DNA from: Odontesthes bonariensis
Taxonomy: Eukaryota > Chordata > Actinopteri > Atheriniformes > Atherinopsidae
NCBI RefSeq assembly: GCF_027942865.1
Contig: NC_134515.1
Location: 11,709,339-11,773,338 of the forward strand
Direction of reading: 5' to 3'
DNA: 64,000 bases
Shown here: piece after piece, positions 12,613 to 32,120 of the stretch
Layout: the number at the start of each line of letters is the position of its first letter
Numbering within the stretch: the stretch's first letter is position 1
Translations under genes and position numbers: made by a program
Notes under the pieces: model-generated
What the model was told of the DNA's origin: nothing
The model's database searches: none
What the model saw: only the letters and a program-made list of their open reading frames with translations

Positions 12613-15600
12613 TCAGCACCATGGTTCCCGCTGAGCTCTGCCTCGAGCCAGACTGTCTGCTCTCTGCCAGGCACTCTTCATCAGCTCGAGGGCCTCACCA
12701 CAGCGCTTCTGCACCAATGGATCACACACTTCTCTGTGGGGAAGGTCAACCTGCATGAAGAGATGACATACATTAGGGTTTAACCAGTAGTTGTTGGACT
12801 TCAGATCTTCTATGCCGTTATTCTGGTGCAGTAAATATTGCAATTGTCCATTGTAAATGCCAGTTTAGATTATCCTCCGACCTGGAAAATGGCTTTCCAT
12901 GCACCGTCCAACGCCTGCAGAAGTCGATCTCTCTCTTTACACCCACTGAAGTACAAGACCCAGGGAGGGAGAAACTGGGTCCGATCTGCTGTAAACTCCT
13001 ACCAACACAAACAGATGTTTAAAGAAAGATCAGAACACACAAATTATTCTAGTGCAAGTACAAAACACATTCAAATCCTCATGTTGAATGATACTCTTAG
13101 CAAAGCAAGTTTACAGTTTGTTTGTTTTACACCAAACTGTAGTGTGCTGCATGCAAGTGTTGTAAAAGAATGCAAGGGAACATGTCTGACTGGAAATGCA
13201 GAATTCAAATTTAAATTCCATGGAGCTTAGCTCTGTTACCTTTTCTTTTACACTTTGCTAAGTCTCAGCTCATATTAAACACATATGCACAAACATTCCT
13301 TTAGTCAATAATCTTTAGCTAACACTTACTGTCAGTTTTCCTTTTAGAATGATGGATGTTGCTGGCTGCAGATTATATCAGCCGTCACTGATTAACTTTA
13401 ATTATTTGAGGAACTTAACGTCATGCAAACATTAACACAGAATCTTTAAGGTCAGTAGAAGGCAGCAGTTAACAACTAAACTATAGAAGTTTCTAAATTC
13501 TTCACGTTTCCTGATCCCATGTAGACCTTAACTTTTGTTCTGTTTATTCTGAACAAGGAGGAGCAGAACAGGTGATCACTCACAATAACACAGTACTCTC
13601 TGTCAGGCTCCACGCTGACGGTTGTGACATCACAGATGTCAGCGCCTCCCAGTGAACGGAAAAAGCTCGTCTGACAGTCCTGATGGCATGTTAGCAGCTT
13701 GTTGTCTGTCACCACCAGACAACATGGGATACACGGGGTGGGGGTGACACCCTGAGGAATGACCTGGAGGTAAGGTGGTTATAGTTTCATTACACTTTGC
13801 CTTAATAAACAGGGCTTTCATCAATCCATTTTGATAGTCCACATTACTTAAGAAGCCAAACCCTGATTTGTCTTGTACACAATGAGAAGCAACTAATGCA
13901 CTTTTTCAGGAGGGAAACATTCACAAGGTATGCCCACAGAATTTCTGTAAAAGAAATTTCTGAATGTAAGCTTAAAAGGGAAGATGATCCCATTTGAGGA
14001 GCTTCTTGTTCACACTTGCATTATATTTAACATTAGAAAACCTTATTTGCATTACTGAACAAGATGTATAATACTTATTATTATTCCCCTGTTTCTATGA
14101 CAATCTATAGTCTAAAATTAAATGCAAAATTAAAATGATATGGCGTGTACTTTGCCTAGTCTCTCTCCTTACCCCTTTGGAGACAGACTGGCAAAGCAGC
14201 TGCATCCAGTCAGCCATGTCCTGCTCATTGTTGGCACTGAGCACCAGTGGGGGGCGCTCCATCAGGATGACTTGGAAGGCATGAGGACGCTCTGTGCCGT
14301 TTGAGCGACGGCAGCCTCCACAGTGCTCTCCTCTGTTAAGGTTCAAAATAATTACAGTGAACATAAGTGTTTTTTTCCACGTGCTTTTCAAGCTGTTAAT
14401 GCCTCAAAATGTTCCAGTCATCTCCAGTTTCAGCTTTCAGCTGACTGAGGCTTACCCCATGGTGACGGACAGCAGAGGTGTCACATCTGTTCTTTCTGCA
14501 TACAGGTACAGAATCCCATTACTGTATGAAAAGAGAACAAACATTTCAGTTCATGGAATCAGAACACATCACATACACACATTATGTAGGCTGAAAATTT
14601 CAAGAATACATATCATATCATAGAGAAGGCACAATATCTGTATGACGCGATTATTATTTGTCTGCATGGTGACCATGTGCTTTACATTATATATAAAGCA
14701 GCATTTTCTCTGTCCACAAAACAAAACCCAAGCTTTCAGCATGTCCTGTAATAACAGGGTTAAAGGACTGAAAAGCCAAGAAAATATCACTTCCAGTATG
14801 TTTGACACGTTCTACTAACACCACATTTAGTAAGGAGGAAAGAGAATGTTGGGTATATGGTTAATGTGATCTACACTTAGGGCACTCAATGCTTAAATGC
14901 AATATAGTATCATAATGACAGTGACATGAATGCGTATCAGTGTGTTTGTGAAGGAAAGAGACGTTTCAAACCTTAAGTAAGGAGGAACATACTATTAGAG
15001 CTGAGAGGAGTACTTATTGTGTATGACCTGCACATACCTGAGAACGAGGTAGCAGCTCTTCCACTGCTCTTTACCCAGGTATGTGGTTCCAGACATAAAC
15101 TGCAGAATCCCTTCTTTTGTGCTGAAAGGTGCCCCAGGGGTTGGTGTGCCACCTTGGGGAGACAAAGCAATGTCCATAGGATCCTCCCAGTGAATCAGTG
15201 AATAGAGTTGAATGCACACCTCAGATACCTGTACAAACAGGGAAGCAATAATTTGACATTTGATTTTGAAGGGGAAGCAAACAGCAGGCTCGGAGTGAAC
15301 ACTAGAGTAAAGGCAGAGCTTTTCACTACCCAAGCAACTTTTTGGTAGAGAGAAAAAACAAAACAAAACACAGATGCTTACAGATTTCCACACCGTGTTC
15401 TACCTACCCATGCACATTTTCCATGTTCTTATCATACAATATTATAATTTGGAAGGTTTAGACATTAAAATAATACAATTTTTTATGCATCTTTATTGAT
15501 AGAGTCTATGGAGGCCATAAAATTGGCACTGCATTGCCATGCAGATTACATTTTCAAGTGGCAGTGTTACTCAAGTTAAATCTTAAATACACAAAAATCA

Positions 15601-18600
15601 AATGCTGTGCAGTGGTGTTACAGGAGTACACACATTTATTGGGTTGCCAAATTAACTGTGTTAAAGATTTAAGGCAAAATAATATATTTAGGATAGTAAG
15701 TACTATCAAGGGCTGGTATAGCATGAACAGATGAAAACATAGAGCTCTGACTGAGTTCATCTTGTTATTCATGTGTCCATGTCATTAATAGACCAGACCT
15801 ATGACCTAGTGCAATTGATTTTCAACATTACTGTACCTCACACTGAGACTCCTGGGAGACAAACTTAGTGAGAGCCAGCTTTTCCATTGTGGCATCTGTC
15901 AGAACAGAGGGATAGGGAGGCTCACGACAACCTTGAACCATGGCTGACTTGAGGACAGACAGGAACCATCTAAAAATAAGGGAGAAAATGGAGGTCAGGG
16001 GAGAGACAATCATCCATTTAGCACTCCTCAGATCAATGCATACCATTTGATTTCTAACATTCAATACAAACTTAAGTAGATTAAACTATGAGCACTCTGT
16101 GTCTAAGGACAGGGACACAACGACACAATAATTGCAGATGGAAATCAATCTAGGTCTAAGTCTAAGTTACACTCACAAAGTCAGAGAAGTATCAGCTGTG
16201 TCCAACAGGAATTTCCTTCGTCTGTTCGTGCAAACCAGCGTCACTGTTTGCTGGTCAAGTCCAACCTGTTGGGAAACAATTTTATCACTACTTTAATAGA
16301 GACACAGCACCGCATCATCCCTGCTATCACATCCAAGTAAATACCACATGACCGTGACCCATAATGTAAGTAATGGTACATGAATCACACTGTGGACTGT
16401 GTAGATGGACAAAAACATATACTCAAAAGCTCAGAGAGTTTTTCAACTTCAAGAATCTTTAACAAATGCACTTGAAACAAACACAAACAAAAAAAGAGCC
16501 AAACTGTTGTGGTTCAGAAGACTTACAGAAAGATAGTCCAGCTCATTATAAGAAACAGCGTCTTCTACAGTGTATGGCTTTTCTGCTGCACCTATGGACG
16601 AATACAGAAGCATAACAAAGACAAGCAATTAGTGCATGTTCATCTATCTTCCTCTACACAGATCTTATATGACTGACATAACAAAATTCTGATGACAGAA
16701 ACAAGTATGTGCAGGAATCTTTCAACATACAAACTCAGGTTTACAAAACAGGAAGCCCCTGTTTTGATCTTTGCAAAAATCTAATGCGACAACTAAAACT
16801 AATATTATCATGTCCCAAATTAATGATAGTAATTAGGAGTGTACTGTGCATTCGTTATTACCAGACAAAGACAATTTTGGCCTCTTACCTTTTCTTAGTA
16901 AGTATATGTAACAGTCAGTGAGCAGCAGATAAAGTGGCTGCAGGTCCCCCTCCATGTGTCCTGTACTCATCCTCACCATCTGAAAACACAGATAAATTGG
17001 GTCAAGTCTCCAAAAACCTTTCTGCAGGTGATAAAATCTTAATTTGTTGTGAGTTTGGTAATTAGACAGCACACTGTAACATAGTGTTAAGATATAACAG
17101 ACAGTGAAATACAAAGATTTATTTTGTGAAGATACGCTCCACAAGGAGCTGCTTCTTGTTCATGCTTTGTGATTGTTTTAAAGAACAATTTAAAAGCTAA
17201 TCTTAACATCTGGGTGTGAAGACATTAACAGATATAATTATACAACTTGTGAAAAATCAGTAAAAAGAATAAAAGGCCATTGACAAACTGAGCCTTGCAA
17301 CATTTCCAGAGCAACCGGCTGTAAACCACTTCTCCGATGTCAAAACAAGTACGAGTTTGACAATACCAAAACCGCCACCCCCACGTTAAAAGGTCACAAT
17401 TTGGTAGTGCTTCATTTCTTTATGTTATTTAATTTTAGATGTGATACTTCATCCATCAAATAAAAAAAATACTTCTAAACTTTCTCTAAACATTTCAAAA
17501 TAAATATAAATTTATCCGTTTTCACCTTAAAGAGCTGCTCCTCGTTCTCTCTGAATACATGAATCATTAGAAGAAGCAAGTGATTGTTGTCCACCCTGAA
17601 ATATGAATGAAGAACATTAGACACACATTGAAAAACACAACAACTAATTTTGTCAACTTTCAACTCCTCACTTAAACTCTGCAGGATGAGAACTTTCAGA
17701 GGGACTATGCTTCTCGTCTTGTTGTTGAGCTTCTTCGGCTATAAATGTGAGTTTGTGCGTTTCCCCAACTTCCTTCATGTTGGGCTTCTGTCCTGCTGGT
17801 GCTTCTGTCTCTCCTTCATCTTCAAGGCTACCTGAAATAGTCTGTGACTGGCTCTGCTCTGTAGAGTCATTGTGGCCACCACTCGAGTCAGCAGAGCCTG
17901 GACTGCTGGGGGTAAAGCAGCACAAGTCTGCGGAAACAGGAGAGGCCTGCAGGAGGTTGGAGCTTTTGGCCAGAGTAAAGCCAGACAACTCTCCTGGAGC
18001 TGGGTCAGGTGGCTTGCCCCCTGAGTCCGCTCGAAAGGGCTGCTGCGTGGGAGGCTTAGAGGTCTGGTTACAGCCTTCATTGTTTTTGTCTTCATCCACC
18101 TCTGGGTGCTCCCAAGTCCCATTGAGCCGGTCCATGACGTCACGAAGGGGTTGGCCAACACTATCCATGGAGGTGTCCGTCATCTCTGGGAGTCGTAAGA
18201 GGCCTTCTACCCCTTCCTCGACCCCTTCCTCCCCAACCTCTGATCCGGCCTTGCTTCTTCCAAGCCCTCTTTCACTATCCATCTGCACTACAGTGCAGTT
18301 CATTGAATCTACATCATCTGAAGTGAGGGTACTGTAGTCACTCTCCATGTGCTCTGAGGAGAGAGAGTTATGGATGCTGCTGCTGGAATCTGTGGATCCC
18401 TTCCCACGTCTCTTCTTGGCTGGTTTTCTTCGTTTGGCCATCCTGGAATAACAGAGAGGTTAGTTTGGCTTCTAAGCTCTGACAGAATGTAATACTTCAA
18501 CCCTGAAGCTTCAGCTACTGTACCTGATGACCTCAAGCTCATTGCTGTAGAGCTCCGTCTCATCTCCAATGGTGGTGGAACTGTGGCGGCTGGCCGTATG

Positions 18601-21600
18601 AACTGGTGTGACGTCTGCTGAGGTATTTGTGTCCGAGTCCTCGTTGAAGGGGTTGTGCCTGAATGTTGGGCTGTGTGGAGGAAGGTGAGCGGCTACCATT
18701 CCTTTCACTGTGCCACATTGTACGGCCGTGTCACTGATGACCGTCTGGGGATCAGAGCCACTGGATCGTGGGCAGCTGGCCTGATCAGTCAAGTCACCCT
18801 CTACCATGAAAAGCCACACAAAGACATAGTTAAGGCAAAAACAGCACTTAACCAAATTTACTTCTATAGAAATAATAATAAAAAAAATAAATAAAAAAAA
18901 ATACACAGAATTCTTCTGCACGCTTTTTGTTAGGTTGGCTTTCAATTTCAAGAAACATTTCAAGGAGAGTTGCTTCTAATCATAAATTATATATAGTATT
19001 ATTATTATTATTATTATTGTTACAATATTGCCAAACCAAACAAGCGCACAAAAAACACTGTATTCTTTCATTGGCATAGCACAGTCAAGGTTAGGGATTG
19101 CAGTATGGTTTGAAGTTCTTCGGCAGTGTCAATAAGGCACAAAAGACAAAGAGTAAGACATCAGATAGGTACACAGGCAGCATTTTGTTTTCATCGCAGA
19201 GACACAGGCCTAGGTCAAGCATTACTACCATGGCCGCCAGAGCTAATGAACCAACAAGTATTTAAATAATGAAAATCTATATTTACTCATATTCCTCAAG
19301 AGTAACAGACCAAAGCTCTTTCCAGTTGTTTTCATTAAACTACAACCACTAGAATTGAATGTTGCGATCCATGACAATTTTCCCTGTTTAGACCATGAAA
19401 TCAGTTGGAAACTATGTCAAAACTGATTTGGACAATAATGATTTTGTATGCACAAGATTATTATGAACACTTTAATTAAATTAAGCTTAAAGGGAATCCA
19501 CATTTCATGATAATTAGCAAATATTGTTGATTGTTTTCTCATACTACAGTTAAGCTGAACCTAGGCCAGTGCAACACATCGCAGAGGAAGAAAAGACTAC
19601 ACAACACTGCTATGCAGACAGATACACAGTACAATGAAGGCAAGAGTTGACGAGGTGAGTACCAGCTGCTTCAGGCATTCATATGGCTGTGGTAAATAAT
19701 AAGGCAGAGTGAGTATACGGATCGTTCCCCAGATAAGTAACACATGCAGAATATAACAGACAACCCACCCAATGAAGAATTCCCCAATGACCCAAACTCT
19801 CCACTCACCTTAATGTGTATATCTTTTTATAATTACTTTTTTTTTTCGTATATTTGATAAATAAACAATATAATTTAAGTACACTAACAAATTTGGCAAC
19901 TAAAACACCAAAGTTCGGGATTAACAACCATTTCTCTTCCAATTAGTCCTCATGTGTCATAGTTGATCTCAAAGGAGGGTTGCTTCACATAAACTTGGTT
20001 TCATTATAAATTAATCTAATGGATTCCTTGAGGATGTTCATCTAATAGAATGACAGAGAAATCAGTCAAATGCAACTTAAGTTATTCTATATTACTGTTG
20101 ATGTTAACAAAGCACATCCATTTTTTTTACTAAAAAAAAAAATCATAGTCATAAGCAACTATACTTAGAACCAAACACAAATCTTCCAAACTGAATTCAT
20201 TCCCAAACATCAAGCCCCTTTTATCCATGTCCCTTGGATCAAGCTTGTAGTTGTATCTTCAGATACAGTAGTTTGCATCAGTTAGCTGTTTCACAGTCTA
20301 AAGTACCCAGCATGCATTAAGCACAAACTGTGGTCATGCTTGACAAGAGGGAGGGAGGGAGAGAACATGGAAAGGCAGGAGGGGGGGGGGGGTTGACCAA
20401 TGTCCCACCTTCCCAGTCTGCACTTGGCAATGACTGCAACACGGGGAAGATGTCACCAAAATCATAATCTAAAAAAAGGAGGGACAACATTCAACATTAG
20501 AGAGAGGTGGAGTGGAAACAGGAGAGAGGAGATTGAGTCAATGGCACAGAAACAGTAAAAAAAAAAACATGATATATGGAATACGTATTAACAATGAGAG
20601 AAATCAATGAGGGGGAATAGAAAAGTGGGAACTAAAACAGGGGAACTGGCTCAATAATCTGTGGGGAGTGATGGGGAAAGCACTGCCTGAGTGCTGCAAT
20701 CACTCCAGTGACTGCACTCTGCAATCATCTGGCTCTGCGTGCCAACTGACCCATTTGATAAAAATGCCTTTTAGCATGTGTGAGTCACAAGACTTTACAA
20801 GAATCATACCAACTACTTCACCATGCCATTAGCTTGACATCAATGTATGAATTTCTGTCAAAACATATGTAATGTTACATTCCAGCGAGCCCTGGTCACA
20901 TTGTGAACCCAAAAATAACAACTATCATTCCCCAACTGTCGTTCCCCGAATGAAAAGTGCCAGATTACAGCCATTTCAAGACACAGGACCACATAAAATT
21001 GAAACTCAAAAATTTGATGGGGCTACTTTAATGAGAAAAGCAGAGACTGGGCAATAATAACTAAGAATAAAACATCACTTAAGTTATAGATGACCGTAAA
21101 ACCAGTGAGTCTGTGCCTCATTTCTAAATTGCATTATTATAAAATGGAGACTGGAACTCATGGATTGAGTTATGGAGTAAAAGCTTAAGAGAACAACCAG
21201 TGTGTCTTACCTTCACTGGAGGGAGCTATGGCACTGTCATCCCACTCCAAGTTGGTGGAGTTGAGGGAGGTGAACGAATGCAGGGACAGGCTGTCTGAAC
21301 TGGGCAGTCTCTCCTCAAAGTCCAGCAGGTTCTGTGGTTTGTAGTATTCGGGCATGTAAGGGGCCACATCTAGATAGGGCACATCCTGAACGAGCAGGAC
21401 CCAACATGAAATGTTTTAGACATGCTGCAAACATTTAGGAGCTGATTTCTATTAATCTTATAAGAAAGTTTTACCAGCTCCAGATCAAAGCGAATGAACT
21501 CCAGGCCAGACACCAGCGTGAGAAAGAGCGTGAGGTGGTCATGACTGCACACCAATGCGTTCCTACCAGTGAAGGATATCAGTTAAGTGAGTGCCAGTGA

Positions 21601-24600
21601 CCGTAGCTTACCACAAAAATATGTGAACAGTGTTTGATAACTGCCAAAGCAACATATAAGAATATACTATTAAAATCCCAAGAATAATAACAAAAAGTGG
21701 ACTTACTTGAAATAATACTTCTGCAACAGTCCTTGGTTCTCGTGAAAGAGGCGCAGATAGCTCTCTAATGAGCTCTCACTTAATGCCAGGTATAACCATG
21801 CACGGCCTACAAAGAACAGAGAGGAGCTCTTTCTTGCATATAGCCCACCAAGTAACGAATGATGCTTTACTTTGTGTAAAGTGTATTTGACTTTGCAAGA
21901 AAAGATGTCTCACTTCGACCGAGGTTTGTTGCTATGTGCTGAAGCTCATCTATCTGTCGAACAGCTTCTTTCCTGGTGAAGTGAAGGACCAGGACCCAGT
22001 AGCCTGAAGAGATGTCCTGTAGACTAAAATAATCACGTGGATGAAGCCCAAACAGGTCAAGGGGGTGTCATAGTGTGAGAGATTACATGAAACCAAATGT
22101 GTACCCAAAGTCAATATTAACAATAAAGCACAACTGTCAATGTGTGATCTAAAAAGAACCTTTTTGGTCATTCATTCACTTCCTCTAAAGCTCTGCTGCA
22201 ACCTCCTGGCAAAGCAACGACAACCTTAATATCCTTCCTGACTGACTAAATCCACAAAGCCTTACTCGGCTGTCTTCAACTGAAACACTGGACTCAATAA
22301 AACTGAAAGTAAATATAAAAAAAAATAAAAATAAAAAAGAGAGAGACCTTAACCATCCACTGGTATTGATTTCTTATATTACAAAGGGATAGTTGTTACA
22401 CATTTTTCTCAAGTGCGTAATCACTTGTGATATTATGCATCACAGTTTCTCTCTCTGTCCATACAATTTATACCCCATCAATCACTCAAATCAAAACTTC
22501 CCTCTGCTTTCCCTGCCTCTGTCTGTCTGTCTCGTGCCTTCAGCGGTTTGAACACTTACATTGCAGCAGGTGAAATTTTATTAATATGCAGATCTAACAA
22601 AAGAATGAGCTATTTCAAACCCTGAGTGGTACACATTTAAAAAGAAAAGATTGACAATAACTGCTATAAAGTATATACATATATATAGAGAGTATATCGT
22701 ATTTTATAGATTGAGTAAATAAATGCAATAAAAAGAAAGCTCGTGCTGTGAACGTACGCAGTAAGATGAACCTTGCACATGCAAGTTTACATGAATAATA
22801 CAAACAACTTATGCATGACAAATCCAAACAAAACAAACTGCATGCAGTTTGAACTGTGTAACTTCCCTTGTTCAGTGTGCAATTCTCTTACGATAAATCC
22901 CTTACCCATACAGCAGAGCATGGTCAAGATGTTCACAGAGACGCTGAAGGACCCGGTCATGATTTCGGATAGCTGGAGTTTCATCCTCACAAGCTGCAAA
23001 GTAACTCTGCAACTACAGAGACACAGTTGCTCAGTTTGTTTTGCAGTACAATCGCTCACAGAGTAAATTAAAGCCTTTCAGTTGCCATTCAGGAAGGCTG
23101 TGCAATACATTTTAGAAAGGCTCACTTGCAGTAATCCTTCGAACAAGACTCTATACAACAGAAAATTCAATTTAAATTAGATAAAAGTGAAGATAAGCTT
23201 GAAAAACTGCTTGCTGGCCTTACAAGTCTTTGCAGATGGTAATATCAATACTGCGAAAACAAGTTCTAGCAGCAGGACAAAAATAGTAGAAAACAACCAA
23301 GGAATTAATTTAAATGAATGCTCTCAATCAGCAGTAAAGCCAATGGCCTGCGCTAAATCCTGCAAGGTATGCATTTCATGATTTAAAATGAAACTGAAGG
23401 CAAAGCGCATGAAACAAGCACTAACTGAAACTGTCAGTGGCACAGACTTGACAGAACGTCAGTGACCAGGAAACCCACAAAGTAGTTGATATGCGAGTAT
23501 TTCTGGTCCTCACAAGTGGGGGACGATGAGTGCTATAAGGGCAACAATTTCTACATGTTTTGTTTTTGTAATAGAAATTGTCATTGGTGTAGTTATCATT
23601 TTATGACAAAGCCAATGTGCTGGCACAGGAAGCCAAATTCTGCATCTTAAAAAAAATTCCACATATTTTTACTGACATACACACAAAGTGTTAATGTCAG
23701 CTTAAGTGTGCCATTGTTGCCATTTGTCCCAAACTGATCCTTAGAGCCCCTTTGAACATAACCATAGACAACACTGAAACTCCCAAGGCGTGTATGTCCT
23801 ATGAGCATTTCCACATGATCAAGTGATGTTTGCCTGAGGTAAACACTGTACACTTAGTTTGTGACTCGAGGCACAAAAGTTCAAACACTTCAACAGTCTT
23901 CAGGCGGTCATCACATGAGGAGAAATAATTAGGGTAACTGGTCAAGAAACGTGTAGATAAAGGTGGTAAAACACAGGAATTGGCTGACTGCATTAAATGC
24001 ACACCAAGAGCTTTCCAATGCAATCCCCCAATTATGGGACAAGTGGGTTGGAGTGGGAAACAACCAACAGAAGCGGTCTTGCTAAATGAAAACTAATGCA
24101 CATGGTGTGAAAAGTGTATGTAAAAACTTGCAGGGAAAGGAGGAGGAAGATACAATGCTGCCTGTTAAGTTGTTGTAAAGGTACTTTCACACAACACCGA
24201 CCATAAGTGGACACATACTCTTAAATATAATTGCCTAAACAAAAAGTAGGGGGATAGATCGATCGGCTAACTTGTGCTGCAGAGGTATGATTGCAGGTGT
24301 GTGTACGACACACAGGTTAGCGTTATTGTTCACTGTGGGCAACAAATAAAAGAAAAAAACAAATAACTATCAATTGAAAACTTAAGCTATAAAACCTAAG
24401 ATGACTGAGAAGTCATAAGGAGGCGCTGATACGCTAATTTCTTATATCAGCAAAGGGCAAGGCCCTTCCATGACTGCGAGCGGGTTATGTCCTCCCGACT
24501 TCAAAGTTGCCCTCTTTAGCAGACAGAAGATGACCTAACGTCAATCTGCAATGAGTCGAGCATGTGAAAAATCCCTAGGTAAATTGTTTGACAATATTAA

Positions 24601-24690
24601 AACAGGCTTGACCAACCCAGAAGACCTTACCTTCTTTACGGACAGGGAGATGTTTTCCAATATCCGATCCTTCACTTTCAGTTGATCCAT
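12613..24690 (-). CDS. plekhm2: pleckstrin homology and RUN domain protein M2 (SKIP)
   Basis: Lysosomal adaptor: the family member SKIP binds Arl8 through its RUN domain and kinesin-1 light chain through two Trp-acidic motifs. Twenty coding exons, 5' to 3': 24690-24631, 23012-22906, 22023-21914, 21806-21707, 21562-21475, 21385-21211, 20468-20409, 18800-18524, 18442-17672, 17595-17526, 16979-16889, 16591-16527, 16265-16177, 15969-15837, 15228-15038, 14521-14456, 14332-14173, 13763-13584, 12998-12882, 12750-12613. Phases agree throughout, giving 1015 aa against about 1019 in human. RUN domain about aa 30-160 (YFAACEDE, NHDRVLQRLCEHLDHALLYG, RSRAWLYLAL); WD motifs LEWDD (Trp203) and ADWE (Trp232); long variable linker in the 771-bp exon, starting with a Lys/Arg-rich run; PH domain about aa 769-868; C-terminus REPWC. 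The start MDQLKVKDRILENISLSVKK parallels human. Confidence 0.97.
18997..19018. repeat. (ATT)n microsatellite
   Basis: A short uninterrupted ATT-type repeat in the plekhm2 intron between exons 20468-20409 and 18800-18524. A 12-base G run lies in the same intron at 20381-20392. The rest of this 1.6-kb intron shows nothing recognisable. Confidence 0.85.
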
Positions 24691-25639
24691 CACTGGTCTG
24701 TGGGCAGTTTACAGCAGCCTGTCAGCTGACTCTCCCAAAGCAATGCTCTTTTTTTTTTTGCTAACGCTAACTCCGCCCGCATTAGCTAGCTACACTACAA
24801 TTGGCTTTCAAACTAATGATACAACCTTGGATGTCTGTTGTTAAAACTGGATTTGACTGCACCGCTAGTTCGCGACCACGTTTTTAATACGCAGCAAGCT
24901 GCATGTTACTTAAACCTCCTGTTAGCCAAATAATGTTTTTACATTAGCTTAAGCCACTGTACAATAAACGCTAGACTGAGGTTAGCGATAAAGTTTTCGT
25001 GCCCAAACTAAGATTACATTCACAGCAGTTTTGTTTACCATACTTTCATTAAACTGGCTGACAATCGTCGACTACTTTAGGTTACCTTTTTTTGCGTATT
25101 TGAGGTTAATTGATCAACGGCTGCTGAGTTGCTACATCTGCTCAGGATATCAACCAACACAACGGGTTACGTCACCGGACTAACCTCAACACGGCTGCAA
25201 CTGATTGCCACTGAAAAGTCTTAAATCTGGGGGGGGGGTTCAACTTAGCATTGAACAAATACCGAATACAACAACTCCAATTAAGCATTTTCCATAAGTC
25301 ATTTTTAACTGATAAATTCGGCGTCAGGTGCGAAACTCTGTTTCCCCTTAATCATTCATATTTTTGTTTGTTTTCGTTTGATTCACATCGTCCTCCCAGA
25401 GTTAAGCAGAGGTGTTTATAGAACGCAAACGTGAAATGTGCCGTTCTTTCCCCCGTTTTCCAAGCAGCTGTTGATGAAAGTAAGTATTTTACTGCTTTAC
25501 TTCGGTGTTTACAACCATGAATGCCATCGGTAACTGGCACAGCATAGTAGGACACACTTTTCAATCTGCAGTAGAAAAGCAGCACTATTAATCTTGCGAC
25601 AGAAACCACAAAGACTCCCAATGTGTGGAATGTCAGTGT
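24691..25639. promoter_or_regulatory. plekhm2 upstream region (5' UTR and promoter)
   Basis: This is the interval between the plekhm2 start codon and the ddost poly(A) signal; both genes are on the minus strand, so the plekhm2 promoter must lie here unless a further exon exists. Sequence near 24751-24800 is richer in GC, with CCGCCC, but no TATA box stands out. No other gene is recognised; the 89-codon open frame at 25352-25621 resembles nothing I know. Confidence 0.4.
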
Positions 25640-26090
25640 TTTATTAAGGACTCCAGCTCTTTTGGAAACATCAAAGTCTTATAAAAAAACAAAGAACAGT
25701 TAGCATATTCAGTGCATGTTGTTACCACATTAACATTTTCTAATTGAAAAAAAAATGTAGGTTTATCATTTTCCTGCTCTAGGGTTTTCCCCAGAGACAA
25801 TTTAATCAATTCTAAAGCAACTTTATAAAACTTCTGACAGACTTTAGAACATATGGGCCTTTAGGTGATTTCAGAGTACATTAAAAAAAATAATAAAAAA
25901 AATAAACTGCATTGAATTGCAGTAAGTACCCCTTTTGACCCCCAGACCCAATTGATTAACAACCCCTGACAGTCCAACAGAAACAGTCCAAGTCCCCGGG
26001 TGAACACAAGCCATCATAACTGAATTTCAACTCTTCGTGCCATAATTTAATTCCATGTTCTTGTTTCCCATTTCCCAATGTTTTTCTGCA
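25640..26090 (-). terminator. ddost: ddost 3' UTR and poly(A) signal
   Basis: A minus-strand AATAAA sits at 25640-25645, about 445 bases past the ddost stop codon, and is the likely polyadenylation signal. The UTR is AT-rich with no other structure noted. Confidence 0.6.
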
Positions 26091-32002
<5,912 letters not shown>

Positions 32003-32120
32003 TTTGCTGCACAAGTCGACGTCAGCGTTAGCAACTCTCGACTTAACTCTGACCCCAAGTTCCATCCAATCACAAAGAGGAACGCGTCCCCTTGACTGCC
32101 ATTCCACCAATAGGAGCAAG
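32003..32120 (-). promoter_or_regulatory. ddost: ddost core promoter region
   Basis: Directly upstream of the first ddost exon are a CRE-like CGACGTCA (32017-32024, one mismatch to TGACGTCA) and CCAAT boxes on the plus strand at 32066-32070 and 32107-32111. An AAAATGGCGGC YY1-type site overlaps the upstream start codon. No TATA box. This fits a housekeeping promoter; the transcription start is inferred, not seen. Confidence 0.4.

Noticed and set aside
17747-18337. 196-codon plus-strand open frame
   Set aside because: It is antisense to the long plekhm2 linker exon 18442-17672, whose minus-strand frame fits the gene in phase. The plus frame resembles nothing known.
23187-24214. Several 60-75 codon frames in plekhm2 intron 1
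   Set aside because: Both strands are represented, no frame resembles a protein, and the interval lies between well-supported exons.
32066-32085. ER-stress element (CCAAT-N9-CCACG) at ddost
   Set aside because: CCAAT is followed after nine bases by GAACG, only 3 of 5 matching; too weak to call.
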